A stretch of DNA of 64,000 nt from Chitinophagales bacterium. GTDB lineage: Bacteria; Bacteroidota; Bacteroidia; Chitinophagales; LD1. The notes below the pieces were generated by a model. That model made no database searches. It was given only the letters and a program-made list of their open reading frames with translations, and had not been told where the DNA came from. Location of the stretch: positions 62,001 through 126,000 of the forward strand of contig JAHCHW010000008.1 in assembly GCA_026129525.1 (NCBI GenBank), in the 5' to 3' direction. The position numbers and the translations under genes are program-made. This document shows positions 8,647 through 17,438 of this stretch, piece after piece; position 1 is the first letter of the stretch; each line of letters begins with the position of its first letter.

Positions 8647-10173
8647 GTGCAGAAAAAAATAAAATCAGCCCTTATCTCCGTTTTTTACAAAGATGGCTTA
8701 GACCTAATTGTAAACGAACTTTCCAAACTTGGGGTAACCATTTACTCCACCGGGGGCACGCAAACGTTTATTGAATCACTTGGAGTTAGGGTAATTCCGG
8801 TAGAGGAACTCACTTTGTATCCTTCTATACTGGGCGGCAGGGTAAAAACTCTTCACCCCAAAGTTTTTGGCGGTATATTGGGCAGGCGCAATAACCCCAC
8901 CGACCAACAGGAAATGCAGCAATACGCCATTCCCGAAATTGATTTGGTAATTGTGGATTTGTATCCGTTTGGAGAAACCGTTAAAGCCGGCAAAAGCGAG
9001 GAAGAAATTATTGAGAAAATTGACATAGGCGGCATTTCGCTCATTCGCGCGGCAGCCAAAAATTTTAACGATACGCTGATTGTTTCTTCCCGAACCGATT
9101 ACACCCAGTTGTTGCAACTGCTGCAAACAAAGGCAGGCGAAACTTCGTTGGAGGATCGCAAACTTTTTGCCGCCAAAGCATTTATGCAGTCTTCGCATTA
9201 CGATACACTCATCTTCCAATACTTCAACCGCAGTTTTGGGTTGGATGTTTTTAAACAAAGCGAACTAAGCGGCAAAGTGTTGCGCTATGGGGAAAACCCG
9301 CATCAACGCGGGGTATTTTACGGCAATCTCGAAGAAATTTTCGACATCCTTAACGGCAAAGAACTTTCATACAATAATTTGGTAGATGTTGATGCGGCTT
9401 TAAATCTGGTAGCGGAATTTGAAGAACCTACGGTTGCCATTATTAAGCACACCAACTCTTGCGGGTTAGCTTCGCGCAGCAATATTTGTGAAGCATACAA
9501 AGCTGCTTTTGCCTGCGATACCGTTTCGGCTTTTGGCGGAATTATTGCGCTTAACCGCGAAGTAGATGCTGCCACCGCAACCGAAATGAATTCTCTGTTT
9601 TTTGAAGTGGTTATTGCGCCTGCTTATTCTGATGAAGCGCTCACTATTCTCAAATCGAAAAAAAATCGCATCATTATTTGCCACAAAACGGCAGATAACT
9701 CTTCCGGTAAAATGCAGTTTAAAAATCTGTTGAACGGAGTGCTGGCGCAAGATGTTGACGGCACAGCCGAAGGCAGAAATGAGTTTAAAACAGTTACACA
9801 ACAATCGCCTACACCTGAGCAAATTGCCGATTTGGAGTTTGCCGTAAAAGCCGTAAAACATTTAAAGAGCAACGGCATTGCATTGGTAAAAAACAAGCAA
9901 TTAGTTGGCAGCAACTGCGGACAAACCTCACGCGTTGATGCGTTGCAAAACGCTATTCGTAAAGCTGCCGAGTTCGGTTTCAATTTACAAGGGGCGGTAA
10001 TGGCTTCCGATGCTTTCTTCCCGTTTCCCGATTGTGTTAACATTTCCGCCAAAGTCGGTATTACTGCCATTGCACAGCCGGGCGGCAGTATTAAGGACCA
10101 AGATAGTATTGATGCTGCCAACGCAGCCGGGCAAGCAATGGTGTTTACCGGAGTGCGGCATTTCAAGCATTAA
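8647..10173 (+). CDS. purH: Bifunctional AICAR transformylase/IMP cyclohydrolase
   Basis: Catalyses the last two steps of de novo purine synthesis: formylation of AICAR with 10-formyl-THF, then cyclisation of FAICAR to IMP. It has 508 residues. The N-terminal MGS-like cyclohydrolase domain begins KSALISVFYKDGLDLIV and includes STGGTQTFIES and the HPKVFGGIL segment. The transformylase domain carries RYGENPHQRG, IKHTNSCGLA and SDAFFPFPDCV. The GTG at 8647 is taken as start because it gives the usual N-terminus and no ATG is nearby. A -7-like TATTTTTG lies at 8622-8629, but no good -33 element is visible. The gene is convergent with the PAP2-like gene, 15 nt away. Confidence 0.97.
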   Translation: MQKKIKSALISVFYKDGLDLIVNELSKLGVTIYSTGGTQTFIESLGVRVIPVEELTLYPSILGGRVKTLHPKVFGGILGRRNNPTDQQEMQQYAIPEIDLVIVDLYPFGETVKAGKSEEEIIEKIDIGGISLIRAAAKNFNDTLIVSSRTDYTQLLQLLQTKAGETSLEDRKLFAAKAFMQSSHYDTLIFQYFNRSFGLDVFKQSELSGKVLRYGENPHQRGVFYGNLEEIFDILNGKELSYNNLVDVDAALNLVAEFEEPTVAIIKHTNSCGLASRSNICEAYKAAFACDTVSAFGGIIALNREVDAATATEMNSLFFEVVIAPAYSDEALTILKSKKNRIIICHKTADNSSGKMQFKNLLNGVLAQDVDGTAEGRNEFKTVTQQSPTPEQIADLEFAVKAVKHLKSNGIALVKNKQLVGSNCGQTSRVDALQNAIRKAAEFGFNLQGAVMASDAFFPFPDCVNISAKVGITAIAQPGGSIKDQDSIDAANAAGQAMVFTGVRHFKH

Positions 10174-10188
10174 AAATGGAAAGGGAAA

Positions 10189-10857
10189 TCAGGCATCCTG
10201 CAATTGCAAACCGTATTTGGTTTGTGCATGCCACCATTCAACAAAGCGAAAAGTTGTGTATGAGACAATTGTGGCAAAAGCCACATCCATAGAGTAATGC
10301 ACATGCTGCCAAACAATCATCACCGATACGGCAAACAAAGAAAACACCACATAGTACTTCAGGTAACGGTTACCCGCCAGCAAAGCCAAAAGCGTAATAG
10401 CCGATACGTGCCCGCTAAAAAACAAATCTTTGGTAACCTGCACATCTTCGGTATGTAAAAACAGGCTTGCCATAGGATCTTTCAAAAAAATCATATCCTG
10501 AGGCGGTTCTAACGGCACAAAATACACCGTTACCGTACGGGCAAGTATAATCAGAACAAACATCTGCAAGCCCTTTACTAATCGCTCAGGCTCGGTTAAT
10601 ACGTAAATAAACACCAACAACAAGCACGAGTATTCCAATACAAAAATCGGAACAGAGAAATCAATAGGTGGAAGTAGATTCTGTACAAAATCGTTAACCG
10701 GCACACCTAAGCGGCTTTCCCACAAGCGCAGGTAATGAAACTGATATGCCATTACGCCTATAAGAGCCAACAACGACAATGCCAAATGATTGCGGAAGGG
10801 TTTAGACTCCCATGCTTTCCGCCACGCGTTGGGCATATTTTTCAATCCGGTGAGCAT
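10189..10857 (-). CDS. PAP2-like membrane phosphatase (sphingomyelin-synthase type)
   Basis: A 222-residue integral membrane protein with about six transmembrane segments. Two phosphatase motifs are visible, LFFSGHVSAITLL and WQHVHYSMDVAFA. They correspond to the SGH and HxxxD motifs of the PAP2_C group, which includes sphingomyelin synthases and lipid phosphatases. Bacteroidota often make sphingolipids, so a phosphosphingolipid or phospholipid head-group reaction is possible; the substrate cannot be inferred. It is 58 nt downstream of the CPBP protease gene on the same strand, so the two may be co-transcribed. Confidence 0.75.
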   Translation of the reverse strand: MLTGLKNMPNAWRKAWESKPFRNHLALSLLALIGVMAYQFHYLRLWESRLGVPVNDFVQNLLPPIDFSVPIFVLEYSCLLLVFIYVLTEPERLVKGLQMFVLIILARTVTVYFVPLEPPQDMIFLKDPMASLFLHTEDVQVTKDLFFSGHVSAITLLALLAGNRYLKYYVVFSLFAVSVMIVWQHVHYSMDVAFATIVSYTTFRFVEWWHAQTKYGLQLQDA

Positions 10858-10915
10858 ATTTTGTTTGTCAGGAATTCAAATGTACGTATTTTATAAAATG
10901 GTACGGTTAAAAAAA

Positions 10916-11503
10916 TTAAACGGCTGTACCCGCCTCCATGTTTCTGCGGTACGCGTATTTAAGTACGCAAAACATGGAAACATCGTACACAAAATGCGCT
11001 ACCATAGCCGAAAACAATCCGAAAAATTTAAACAAATAACCAAATCCGGCACTGATAGCCACAAGAAACAATCCGTAGATGGTAAGGTTTATATTAGCCG
11101 GATTGATGTAGCCGTGCAATAACACAAACAACACCGCTGTTGGCCATATTCCAATAAGCGGTTGAACGCCTGCCCTAAACAGCACCTCCTCGCCTACCGA
11201 AGCACAAAACGAATAAAACAGAATATCGAAAAGCGAGGGGTTGATTTCGCCAATCATATCTTCGAAAAAAGTACGCAAACTCCGAAACCTTCTGCCGTTA
11301 ACCAGTAACACCCCCAATAAAGCAGCCAAACTTCCGAAAAACAAACCGGCAAGCAATTGCAGATAATACTTCTTGCCTCCCAACATGGTATCGCGCACTC
11401 CCTTCTGTTGTAAATAATGAATCAGCACAATACCGATGGCGCTCATACCCAGCAAGGTAAGCCAGCTTAAATATTGCAGTCGCCTTTTGTTGGTAAACAC
11501 CAT
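10916..11503 (-). CDS. CPBP-family intramembrane metalloprotease
   Basis: A 195-residue polytopic membrane protein of the CPBP (type II CAAX prenyl endopeptidase, Rce1/AbiF-like) family. The catalytic motifs are visible: GEEVLFR (EExxxR), LFVLLHG supplying the first His, and MVAHFVYD supplying the second His and acidic residue. Substrates of bacterial members are mostly unknown; some process peptides or act in immunity to bacteriocins. It is divergent from thiL, with about 90 nt between the starts. Confidence 0.85.
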   Translation of the reverse strand: MVFTNKRRLQYLSWLTLLGMSAIGIVLIHYLQQKGVRDTMLGGKKYYLQLLAGLFFGSLAALLGVLLVNGRRFRSLRTFFEDMIGEINPSLFDILFYSFCASVGEEVLFRAGVQPLIGIWPTAVLFVLLHGYINPANINLTIYGLFLVAISAGFGYLFKFFGLFSAMVAHFVYDVSMFCVLKYAYRRNMEAGTAV

Positions 11504-11593
11504 TCCTATACACGTGTTTTATTCCGCCAGACTTTGTGTTTAAGATTTGCCTTGTAATATACTAATCTTGCCCATTCAACAAGTACTTGTTCT

Positions 11594-12637
11594 ATGTCGG
11601 AAACCGAAAAGAAATATACTCCTGTAAGCAAACTGGGCGAGTTTGGTCTAATTGATAAGTTAACCACAGGCTTTGCTCCTGTCAATGCCTCTACCGTGAA
11701 AAGCGTTGGCGATGATGCGGCTGTAATTGATTACGATGGAAAGAAAACCATTGTAAGCACCGACCTGCTGATAGAAGGCATCCATTTTGATTTGGTATAC
11801 ACCCCGCTGAAACATCTTGGCTACAAAAGTGTGGTGGTAAACTTAAGTGACATATACGCCATGAACGCACAGCCCAAACAAATTACCATGTCGCTGGCAA
11901 TTTCTTCGAAGTTTACGGTAGAGGCTCTTGAAGAATTGTACGAAGGAGTAAAGTTGGCGTGTAAAAATTATCAGGTTGATTTGGTAGGGGGCGATACTAC
12001 GTCATCGGTAACAGGATTAGTTATTTCGGTTACTGCCATTGGCGAAGCAGTGGCTGATGAAATAGTGTACCGCAACGGTGCCAAACCGGGTGATTTGATT
12101 TGTGTAAGTGGCGACCTCGGTGCAGCATATTTAGGCTTGCAGATATTGGAACGCGAAAAAAGGATTTACCTCGAACACCCGGATGTGCAACCGGAAATTG
12201 AAAATGCAAAGTATTTAATTGAACGCCACCTGAAACCAGAAGCGCGAAAAGATGTAATTCGCTTTTTAAAAGAAATAGAATTGAAACCCACTGCCATGAT
12301 TGATGTGAGTGACGGTATTTCGAGCGATGTGATGCACTTGTGCAAACAAAGCGGAACAGGTTGTGAGATAAACGAAGGGGCTGTGCCCATTTCGCAAGAT
12401 GCTTACAACATGGCGCTTCAGTTTAACATTGACCCGATTACCTGTGCATTGAACGGTGGCGAAGATTATGAACTGCTGTTTACCATAGAACCTGAAGATG
12501 AAACCAAACTTGCAGGCGAATATGCTTTTAGCATTATTGGGCAAATGACCGAGCGTGAAAAAGGGGTTTCGCTTATTTCAAAAGCCGGAAACCGCCACCC
12601 TTTAAAAGCACAGGGCTGGAATCATTTTACCGGTTAG
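11594..12637 (+). CDS. thiL: Thiamine-monophosphate kinase
   Basis: Phosphorylates thiamine monophosphate to thiamine pyrophosphate with ATP, the last step of TPP synthesis. It has 347 residues with the AIR-synthase-like fold. Motifs are VGDDAAVI near residue 39, STDLLIEGIHF, the metal/nucleotide site LVGGDTTSSVTG, MIDVSDGISSDVMHL and GGEDYELLFT. All expected acidic residues are present. No other thiamine genes are nearby. It is convergent with the large lipoprotein gene, with only 2 nt between the stops. Confidence 0.95.
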   Translation: MSETEKKYTPVSKLGEFGLIDKLTTGFAPVNASTVKSVGDDAAVIDYDGKKTIVSTDLLIEGIHFDLVYTPLKHLGYKSVVVNLSDIYAMNAQPKQITMSLAISSKFTVEALEELYEGVKLACKNYQVDLVGGDTTSSVTGLVISVTAIGEAVADEIVYRNGAKPGDLICVSGDLGAAYLGLQILEREKRIYLEHPDVQPEIENAKYLIERHLKPEARKDVIRFLKEIELKPTAMIDVSDGISSDVMHLCKQSGTGCEINEGAVPISQDAYNMALQFNIDPITCALNGGEDYELLFTIEPEDETKLAGEYAFSIIGQMTEREKGVSLISKAGNRHPLKAQGWNHFTG

Positions 12638-12639
12638 CA

Positions 12640-14019
12640 TTAGCTTTTCTTTCGCTGAAACTTAGTTTGCAAAGCCGCTAACAAATCGGCTTCCTCCACT
12701 TTTTTCCAAATCGGTTCGATTACATTTTGGGATTGCAGTGTATGGGCTGTTACAGAATAGAAAATTTTATTGTCTTCGCATTTTACCATCAGCACTTTAA
12801 CGCTTGTGTTTACGGTAAAATCTTTACTGCGGCAGTAACCTGCAAAGTTTGGCACGTGCACAATGGAGTTATCTCCTGAAGTTACTATCCGCACATCGGT
12901 ATGTGCATCGGCAGGAATTATCACATCGGCTTTTTTTGCACTGCCATTTGAAACTTTTTTGCCAAAGCAAATCCATCCGGTGTTTGTAAAGTAAGCGGTA
13001 GCATCGTTTTTTACAGCCGAAAGTTTAAGCGCCTCAGAAGCAGTGTAAGTAACTTCAGCAGGGTCGGTTGTAATTTTTATTTGCTGAATGCTTCGCAGGT
13101 TAAACTCGAAACGCACGCGCAGGGTTGAGGCAACAACATGTTCGCCAAAAGTTGCCGGTTCAAATACGGGTAAATTTTTCAGAATACCATTGAGTTCCTC
13201 TTTAAAAATAAGATAGTCGGAATAGGCGTTAACACCGGTTACGGTGCCATACTCGTTAATATGAACATCGGCATAGGCTTTTCCGGAAAGCTCATTGGCT
13301 TTTGCATAGTCGGGATACGTTACTATCTGTTGTAAATAATCGGTAAAACGCAAACGGCTGCCCGCAAACACGGGAGGATAAAACTTTGGTTCGCGGATAA
13401 CTGGCTCGGTATACAGTTGCCAATTAGCGTTCTCGTGCTGCATATAAAAAGCATAGCTGTTGCGCGGTTTAACCTTAAACGGAAATATTACCTGCACTTT
13501 TCCATCCTTCTTTATTCGCAGTTCTTTCCCTTTGTCATTAAATGCACGCATATACAACATGGCTTTGCTTTCGAGCAATTCGTCACTTGTTTGCGTAATC
13601 ACATTTTCGCGTATCATCTCTTCGGGGCTGTAACACTCTTTCACTTCTATCACCACATCTTCCGATACCGTATTTCCACTTTCATCGGTAAAACTATTGG
13701 GCTGAAAACGTAGTGTGGTGCCGCGTTTGGCCTGCACTTCATTAGCAGTGCTGCCATTGATGATAAATTTTTGCGGAGCACTTTTTATACGCTCCAGCAA
13801 TTGTTTTATATCGCCCTGTTGTACCCTTGGAAAATCGTTCTCCGATACCGATACAGCAATACGTTCGCCTGTTACTCCATCGGGCAGGTAAATATTTTTG
13901 AAAATATTTTCGGCTACGGTATCGCGTATAACCCGCTCAGCATCGGGTGTTTGGTTTTCACCAAAGCGACAACCTGTAAAAAATAAAAAAACAGCGGAGA
14001 GAAGTAGCAGTTTCCTCAT
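12640..14019 (-). CDS. Large lipoprotein with a TonB-C-like domain, unknown function
   Basis: A 459-residue protein with a lipoprotein signal (MRKLLLLSAVFLFFTGCRFG, Cys17). The mature N-terminal part contains AKRGTTLRFQPNSFTDESG, a beta-sandwich signature seen in many Bacteroidota outer-membrane-associated lipoproteins. A middle segment around 230-310 (AYADVHINEYGTVTGVNAYS, then LKNLPVFEPATFG and RVRFEFNL) resembles the C-terminal domain of TonB energy transducers. No SusD, kinase or enzyme motif is visible. It probably acts in the periplasm or at the outer membrane; the role is unknown. Confidence 0.75.
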   Translation of the reverse strand: MRKLLLLSAVFLFFTGCRFGENQTPDAERVIRDTVAENIFKNIYLPDGVTGERIAVSVSENDFPRVQQGDIKQLLERIKSAPQKFIINGSTANEVQAKRGTTLRFQPNSFTDESGNTVSEDVVIEVKECYSPEEMIRENVITQTSDELLESKAMLYMRAFNDKGKELRIKKDGKVQVIFPFKVKPRNSYAFYMQHENANWQLYTEPVIREPKFYPPVFAGSRLRFTDYLQQIVTYPDYAKANELSGKAYADVHINEYGTVTGVNAYSDYLIFKEELNGILKNLPVFEPATFGEHVVASTLRVRFEFNLRSIQQIKITTDPAEVTYTASEALKLSAVKNDATAYFTNTGWICFGKKVSNGSAKKADVIIPADAHTDVRIVTSGDNSIVHVPNFAGYCRSKDFTVNTSVKVLMVKCEDNKIFYSVTAHTLQSQNVIEPIWKKVEEADLLAALQTKFQRKKS

Positions 14020-14135
14020 GCGCTAAGTTTTAAGCGTTACGCTAAAGATAACGAAATCGCGTATTGTTTTATTGTACGGGTGCGGTGTTGTGCTGTTTAA
14101 AGGAAAATGCTTGATGCATTACCTGCCAAAAAAAC

Positions 14136-14168
14136 AAAAACCCGAAGGCATTTGCCTTTCGGGTTTTT
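14136..14168 (-). terminator. Terminator downstream of the HU gene
   Basis: AAAAACCCGAAGGC / GCCTTTCGGGTTTTT forms a GC-rich stem with one bulged base. It is flanked by A-run and T-run, so it can terminate in both directions. It lies about 20 nt past the HU stop. Confidence 0.85.
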
Positions 14169-14189
14169 ACTCGCTTGTGTAACAGAAAA

Positions 14190-14465
14190 TTATCTGTTTA
14201 CTTTTTTCGATAGCTCGGCTCCGGCTTTAAACTTGGCAACTTTTTTTGCCTTAATGGTTATTTCTTTTCCGGTGCGGGGGTTACGTCCTTTGCGCGATGC
14301 ACGTTTAGAAACGGAGAATGTTCCGAAACCTACCAATGTAACTTTACCGCCTTTGGCAAGCGTTGAAGCTACACCGCCAATAAACGAATCAAGCGCATCG
14401 CCTGCTTGTCCTTTGGTTAGTTTGGCATCCTTTGCAATTCTTTCGATGAGGTCTCCTTTGTTCAT
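14190..14465 (-). CDS. hup: HU family DNA-binding protein
   Basis: A 91-residue nucleoid protein of the HU/IHF family that bends and compacts DNA as a dimer. It shows the helical dimer core MNKGDLIERIAKDAKLTKGQ and the turn LVGFGTFSVSKR. The arm tip sequence GRNPRTGKEITI includes the intercalating Pro, and the C-terminal helix is AELSKKVNR. Length and motifs are typical. It has its own strong promoter with an overlapping dyad and its own terminator, so it is monocistronic and probably highly expressed. Confidence 0.96.
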   Translation of the reverse strand: MNKGDLIERIAKDAKLTKGQAGDALDSFIGGVASTLAKGGKVTLVGFGTFSVSKRASRKGRNPRTGKEITIKAKKVAKFKAGAELSKKVNR

Positions 14466-14502
14466 GGTGTAGTTTTTAAAAAGGTTAGTGAATTTTTTTA
14501 GC

Positions 14503-14534
14503 CCGACAAATATAGACTTGTCGGTTGCTTCAAA
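14503..14534 (-). promoter_or_regulatory. HU promoter with overlapping operator-like dyad
   Basis: On the minus strand the -7 element TATATTTG (14514-14507) and a -33 TTTG (14534-14531) are 16 nt apart. A perfect inverted repeat CCGACAA-8 nt-TTGTCGG (14503-14509, 14518-14524) straddles the -7 element. This is placed where a repressor, or HU itself, could block RNA polymerase. Confidence 0.55.
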
Positions 14535-14710
14535 AAAATTTTTTCGCTGAAAGTGTTGATAAGTCTGCGTTTCAGGCTTTGCTCACATGCCACAAAAATT
14601 TCAGTCGCTTAAAAATGAAGAAACAAAATTGCTGTTTTCGTTATCCATAAAATTCAGGCAAATCAAAACTTCCTCTTAATTTGCACATAGGTTCCGATTA
14701 AAAATTTTGT

Positions 14711-15202
14711 ATGCCAAGTTTTGATGTACTTAGTAAAGTTGATCCGCAAACAGTGGAGAATGCCATTAACGTAGCACGAAAAGAAATTGTAAATCGCTAC
14801 GATTTTCATGGCTCCAACACCGATATTGATTTCAACAAAAAGGATTTGAGCATTCATATCACCACTGAAAACGAAATGCGTATCAATACCATTATTGATA
14901 TCATTATTACTCGTGGTTCAAAACAGGGAATAGACCCACGCAGTTATGATGTAAGCAAAGACCATTATGCATCGGGCGCTATGGTAAAAAAAGACATTAA
15001 ACTGAAGAATGGTTTAGATGCAGAGGCAATTAAGAAAATTATAAAAGCTGTTAAGGATACAGGCGCAAAAGTTCAACCTCAAAAAATGGATAACATTGTG
15101 AGGATTAGCGGAAAGAAGTTTGACGAACTGCAAATGATTATAGCCACACTTAAGAAAAGCGACTTCGGATTTCCCTTGCAGTTTGAGAATATGAAGAGTT
15201 AG
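14711..15202 (+). CDS. yajQ: YajQ family nucleotide-binding protein
   Basis: A 163-residue member of the YajQ (UPF0234) family, two RRM-like domains with the hallmark opening MPSFDVLSKVDPQTVENAIN. Further family segments are EIVNRYDFHGS, KQGIDPRSYDV and KLKNGLDAEAIKKIIK. In other bacteria YajQ homologues bind cyclic-di-GMP or nucleic acid and act as transcriptional co-regulators; whether this holds in Bacteroidota is not known. It is a single gene just upstream of the fluoride island, with no sign that it belongs to it. Confidence 0.93.
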   Translation: MPSFDVLSKVDPQTVENAINVARKEIVNRYDFHGSNTDIDFNKKDLSIHITTENEMRINTIIDIIITRGSKQGIDPRSYDVSKDHYASGAMVKKDIKLKNGLDAEAIKKIIKAVKDTGAKVQPQKMDNIVRISGKKFDELQMIIATLKKSDFGFPLQFENMKS

Positions 15203-15288
15203 TTTTCAGCATCTTATATTTATCAGATAGCCGGTTGCCTCCCTATTATTATCGCATCATTTTATTTCGTTTCTTTGCAACCGTAAAA

Positions 15289-15335
15289 GGCGATGGAGTT
15301 CGCCTTAACCGCCTTAACAAGCTGATAACTCCTAC
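15289..15335 (+). promoter_or_regulatory. Fluoride riboswitch (crcB motif)
   Basis: This 47-nt stretch matches the crcB RNA aptamer. GGCG (15289-15292) pairs with CGCC (15301-15304) and encloses ATGGAGTT. The pseudoknot half GGAGTT (15295-15300) is perfectly complementary to AACTCC (15327-15332), which is followed by the conserved TAC. The joining TTAACCGCC and GCTGAT segments also fit. It ends 18 nt before the fluC ATG, with no terminator between, so control is more likely translational (or by a very short expression platform) than by termination. A weak -7-like TTTCTTTG at 15270-15277 would start the RNA just before the aptamer. In this class fluoride, bound with Mg2+, stabilises the fold and turns genes on. 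Confidence 0.95.
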
Positions 15336-15353
15336 TCAATCAAAACAAAGAAG

Positions 15354-15728
15354 ATGAGTAGGATTTTGTTTTTAATAGGCACAGGCGGATTTCTCGGAAG
15401 CATTGCGCGTTATCTTACCGCTTCTACAATCACTAAATATTATTCCGCTGCCTTTCCTTACGGAACATTTGCGGCTAATGTTATCGGTTGCTTAATCATC
15501 GGTATTGTATTCGGTTTGTCTGACCGCTTCAACTGGCTTACACCCGAATGGCGGTTCTTTTTGGCAACGGGCTTTTGTGGCGGATATACCACCTTCTCAT
15601 CATTTGCTATTGAAAACGTAAAGCTATTGCAGGATGGTAATTACATCACTTTTGCAACCTACAGTTCGGCAAGTTTTGCGGTTGGTTTATTAGCTGTATT
15701 TATCGGGCTTTCGCTCACTAAAATTTAA
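15354..15728 (+). CDS. crcB: Fluoride channel FluC/CrcB
   Basis: Fluoride-selective exporter channel that works as an antiparallel dimer in the inner membrane and lowers cytoplasmic F-. It has 124 residues and four transmembrane helices. Family signatures are GTGGFLGSIARYLT at the N-terminus, FPYGTFAANVIGCLIIG with the pore Asn, and FLATGFCGGYTTFSSFAIEN, which forms the central Na+ site and the Phe track. It lies 18 nt behind the fluoride riboswitch and is the first gene of a tightly packed run; the next gene starts 3 nt after its stop. Function and regulation are very secure. Confidence 0.97.
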   Translation: MSRILFLIGTGGFLGSIARYLTASTITKYYSAAFPYGTFAANVIGCLIIGIVFGLSDRFNWLTPEWRFFLATGFCGGYTTFSSFAIENVKLLQDGNYITFATYSSASFAVGLLAVFIGLSLTKI

Positions 15729-15731
15729 GCG

Positions 15732-17432
15732 GTGAAAACAATTTCAGAACTAAATCATTCCATTACAAATTTAAAGGAGCTTGCTACAGGCATTGCTACC
15801 GATGATTTTTTTCAGGAAGCCGCGGAACTCAGCACTAAACTAAGCACCGGTAAATTTTATTTAGTAGTGGTGGGAATTTTTAAACGCGGCAAATCAACCC
15901 TTATCAATGCGCTGCTTGGTAAACCGCTGGCACCGGTGGCGGTAACTCCGCTTACGGCTATTGTTACTTTGTTTGAATATGGTAAGCCATCGGCTGAAAT
16001 TTATTTTACCACAGGCGAAAAGAAAACAGTTGGTGTAAGTAATGTGGAAGAATACATCAGCGAGGAAAAAAATCCGGACAATGCAAAAAATGTTTCGCTC
16101 GTAAAAATTTTTGACGATAACCCGCTGCTGCAAAACATAACACTGGTAGATACGCCCGGTATCGGCTCTGTGCTGGAGCACAACACTAAAGCTACTTACA
16201 GTTTTGTCCCGAAAATTGATGCTGCATTGTTTGTGTTGAGTGCTGACACTCCTATGAGCAAACAAGATGCGGAGTTTTTGCGCGAACTGAAAAGCGCAGT
16301 ACCCAAAATAATTTACCTGCTCAACAAAGCCGATTTGCTTTCGCCAAACGAGCTGCAAAAAATGCTCGCTTACAACAAGCAAACTATTCAAACTGTTTTG
16401 GCGAATGGCAATGAAAGTATTGAGTTGCTTGTGGTTTCAGCCAAACAATTTTCAGATAACGGGAATACAGAGAGCCATATTCCGCTGCTGAAAAATAAAA
16501 TTGAACAACTGGCTACAATAGAGAAAGATGAACTCATTTTTCAATCGGGCTTATCGCGGTTTAAAAGTTTAACCGCGCAGTTGGAAACACTGCTGAAATT
16601 AAAATTGGAAGCATTACAAAGTCCTGTTCAGCAACTTGAAGAAAAGCGCGCGGCATTGCAGCAAGCCACCGCTACCATGTTTACCAACAAAGATGAATTT
16701 GACATTCTCATAAAAGGCAGAATAAAACAACTGCAAACCCGCATTGAAGCAGAAGTAAACAAAGAAAGCCGTACCATTCAACAGCAAATGCAACTGCAAT
16801 TGGGTGAGCAGTCGGAAATTATTATGCAGCAACTTAGGCAAAACGGAAGCAATTCGGTTCAGTTGGCATGGTCGAAAAATATTGTGGCGCAATTTGAAAA
16901 GCTGCAAGCCAAATTAGAGACCGACACCAGAAGCACTTTTAAATCGCTGCTCGAACATTACAGCAGCCAGTCGCAAACTTTCGTGAATGAACTTTCTAAA
17001 AACCTGAGTGCACTCATGGGTTTCGATTTCAATTTGCTCATCGGCAATTTCGACCTTAATGTTTATTCCTCATTTTATTTCCATACACAGGCGAATGTTT
17101 CCGTACCCGATTTAGAGAAAAATTTTTTGTACCGGCTGCTGCCGGCTTCGTTGGTAAAACAAAAAGTAATGGACGGCATGAGGAAAAGTGTAGATGAAAT
17201 AATTGTAGCCAATACCGCAGGCATGATTTACGATTTAACTTATCGCATACAGGAATCGTTTCGCAAATTCAGCTACGACCTGAATATAAAACTGCAACTG
17301 CTGCTAAAAAACATGGAGCAGATTATTGCTCAAACCTTGGAAGAAAAAAGCAAAACCGAAATAAATCAGGAAACAGAAATACAACTGCTGAAAGAAAAAA
17401 TGAAAGCCATTGAAGAACTGAAAAACAAATAA
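15732..17432 (+). CDS. Dynamin-like GTPase in the fluoride operon
   Basis: A 566-residue large GTPase of the bacterial dynamin-like group. G1 is GIFKRGKST (residues 48-56), the G2 region contains TPLTAIVT, G3 is DTPG at 140 and G4 is NKAD at 198. After the G domain comes about 250 residues of predicted coiled coil (LKLEALQSPVQQLEEKRAAL, RTIQQQMQLQLGEQSEI). A more hydrophobic segment follows (LMGFDFNLLIGNFDLNV, then RLLPASLVKQKVMDGM), which could contact membrane, and a charged C-terminal coil closes the protein. Dynamins remodel or repair membranes. The GTG at 15732 is 3 nt after the crcB stop, and eno follows 6 nt after this gene, so it sits in the fluoride-induced transcript. A role in fluoride tolerance is my inference. 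Confidence 0.85.
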   Translation: MKTISELNHSITNLKELATGIATDDFFQEAAELSTKLSTGKFYLVVVGIFKRGKSTLINALLGKPLAPVAVTPLTAIVTLFEYGKPSAEIYFTTGEKKTVGVSNVEEYISEEKNPDNAKNVSLVKIFDDNPLLQNITLVDTPGIGSVLEHNTKATYSFVPKIDAALFVLSADTPMSKQDAEFLRELKSAVPKIIYLLNKADLLSPNELQKMLAYNKQTIQTVLANGNESIELLVVSAKQFSDNGNTESHIPLLKNKIEQLATIEKDELIFQSGLSRFKSLTAQLETLLKLKLEALQSPVQQLEEKRAALQQATATMFTNKDEFDILIKGRIKQLQTRIEAEVNKESRTIQQQMQLQLGEQSEIIMQQLRQNGSNSVQLAWSKNIVAQFEKLQAKLETDTRSTFKSLLEHYSSQSQTFVNELSKNLSALMGFDFNLLIGNFDLNVYSSFYFHTQANVSVPDLEKNFLYRLLPASLVKQKVMDGMRKSVDEIIVANTAGMIYDLTYRIQESFRKFSYDLNIKLQLLLKNMEQIIAQTLEEKSKTEINQETEIQLLKEKMKAIEELKNK

Positions 17433-17438
17433 CACAAC

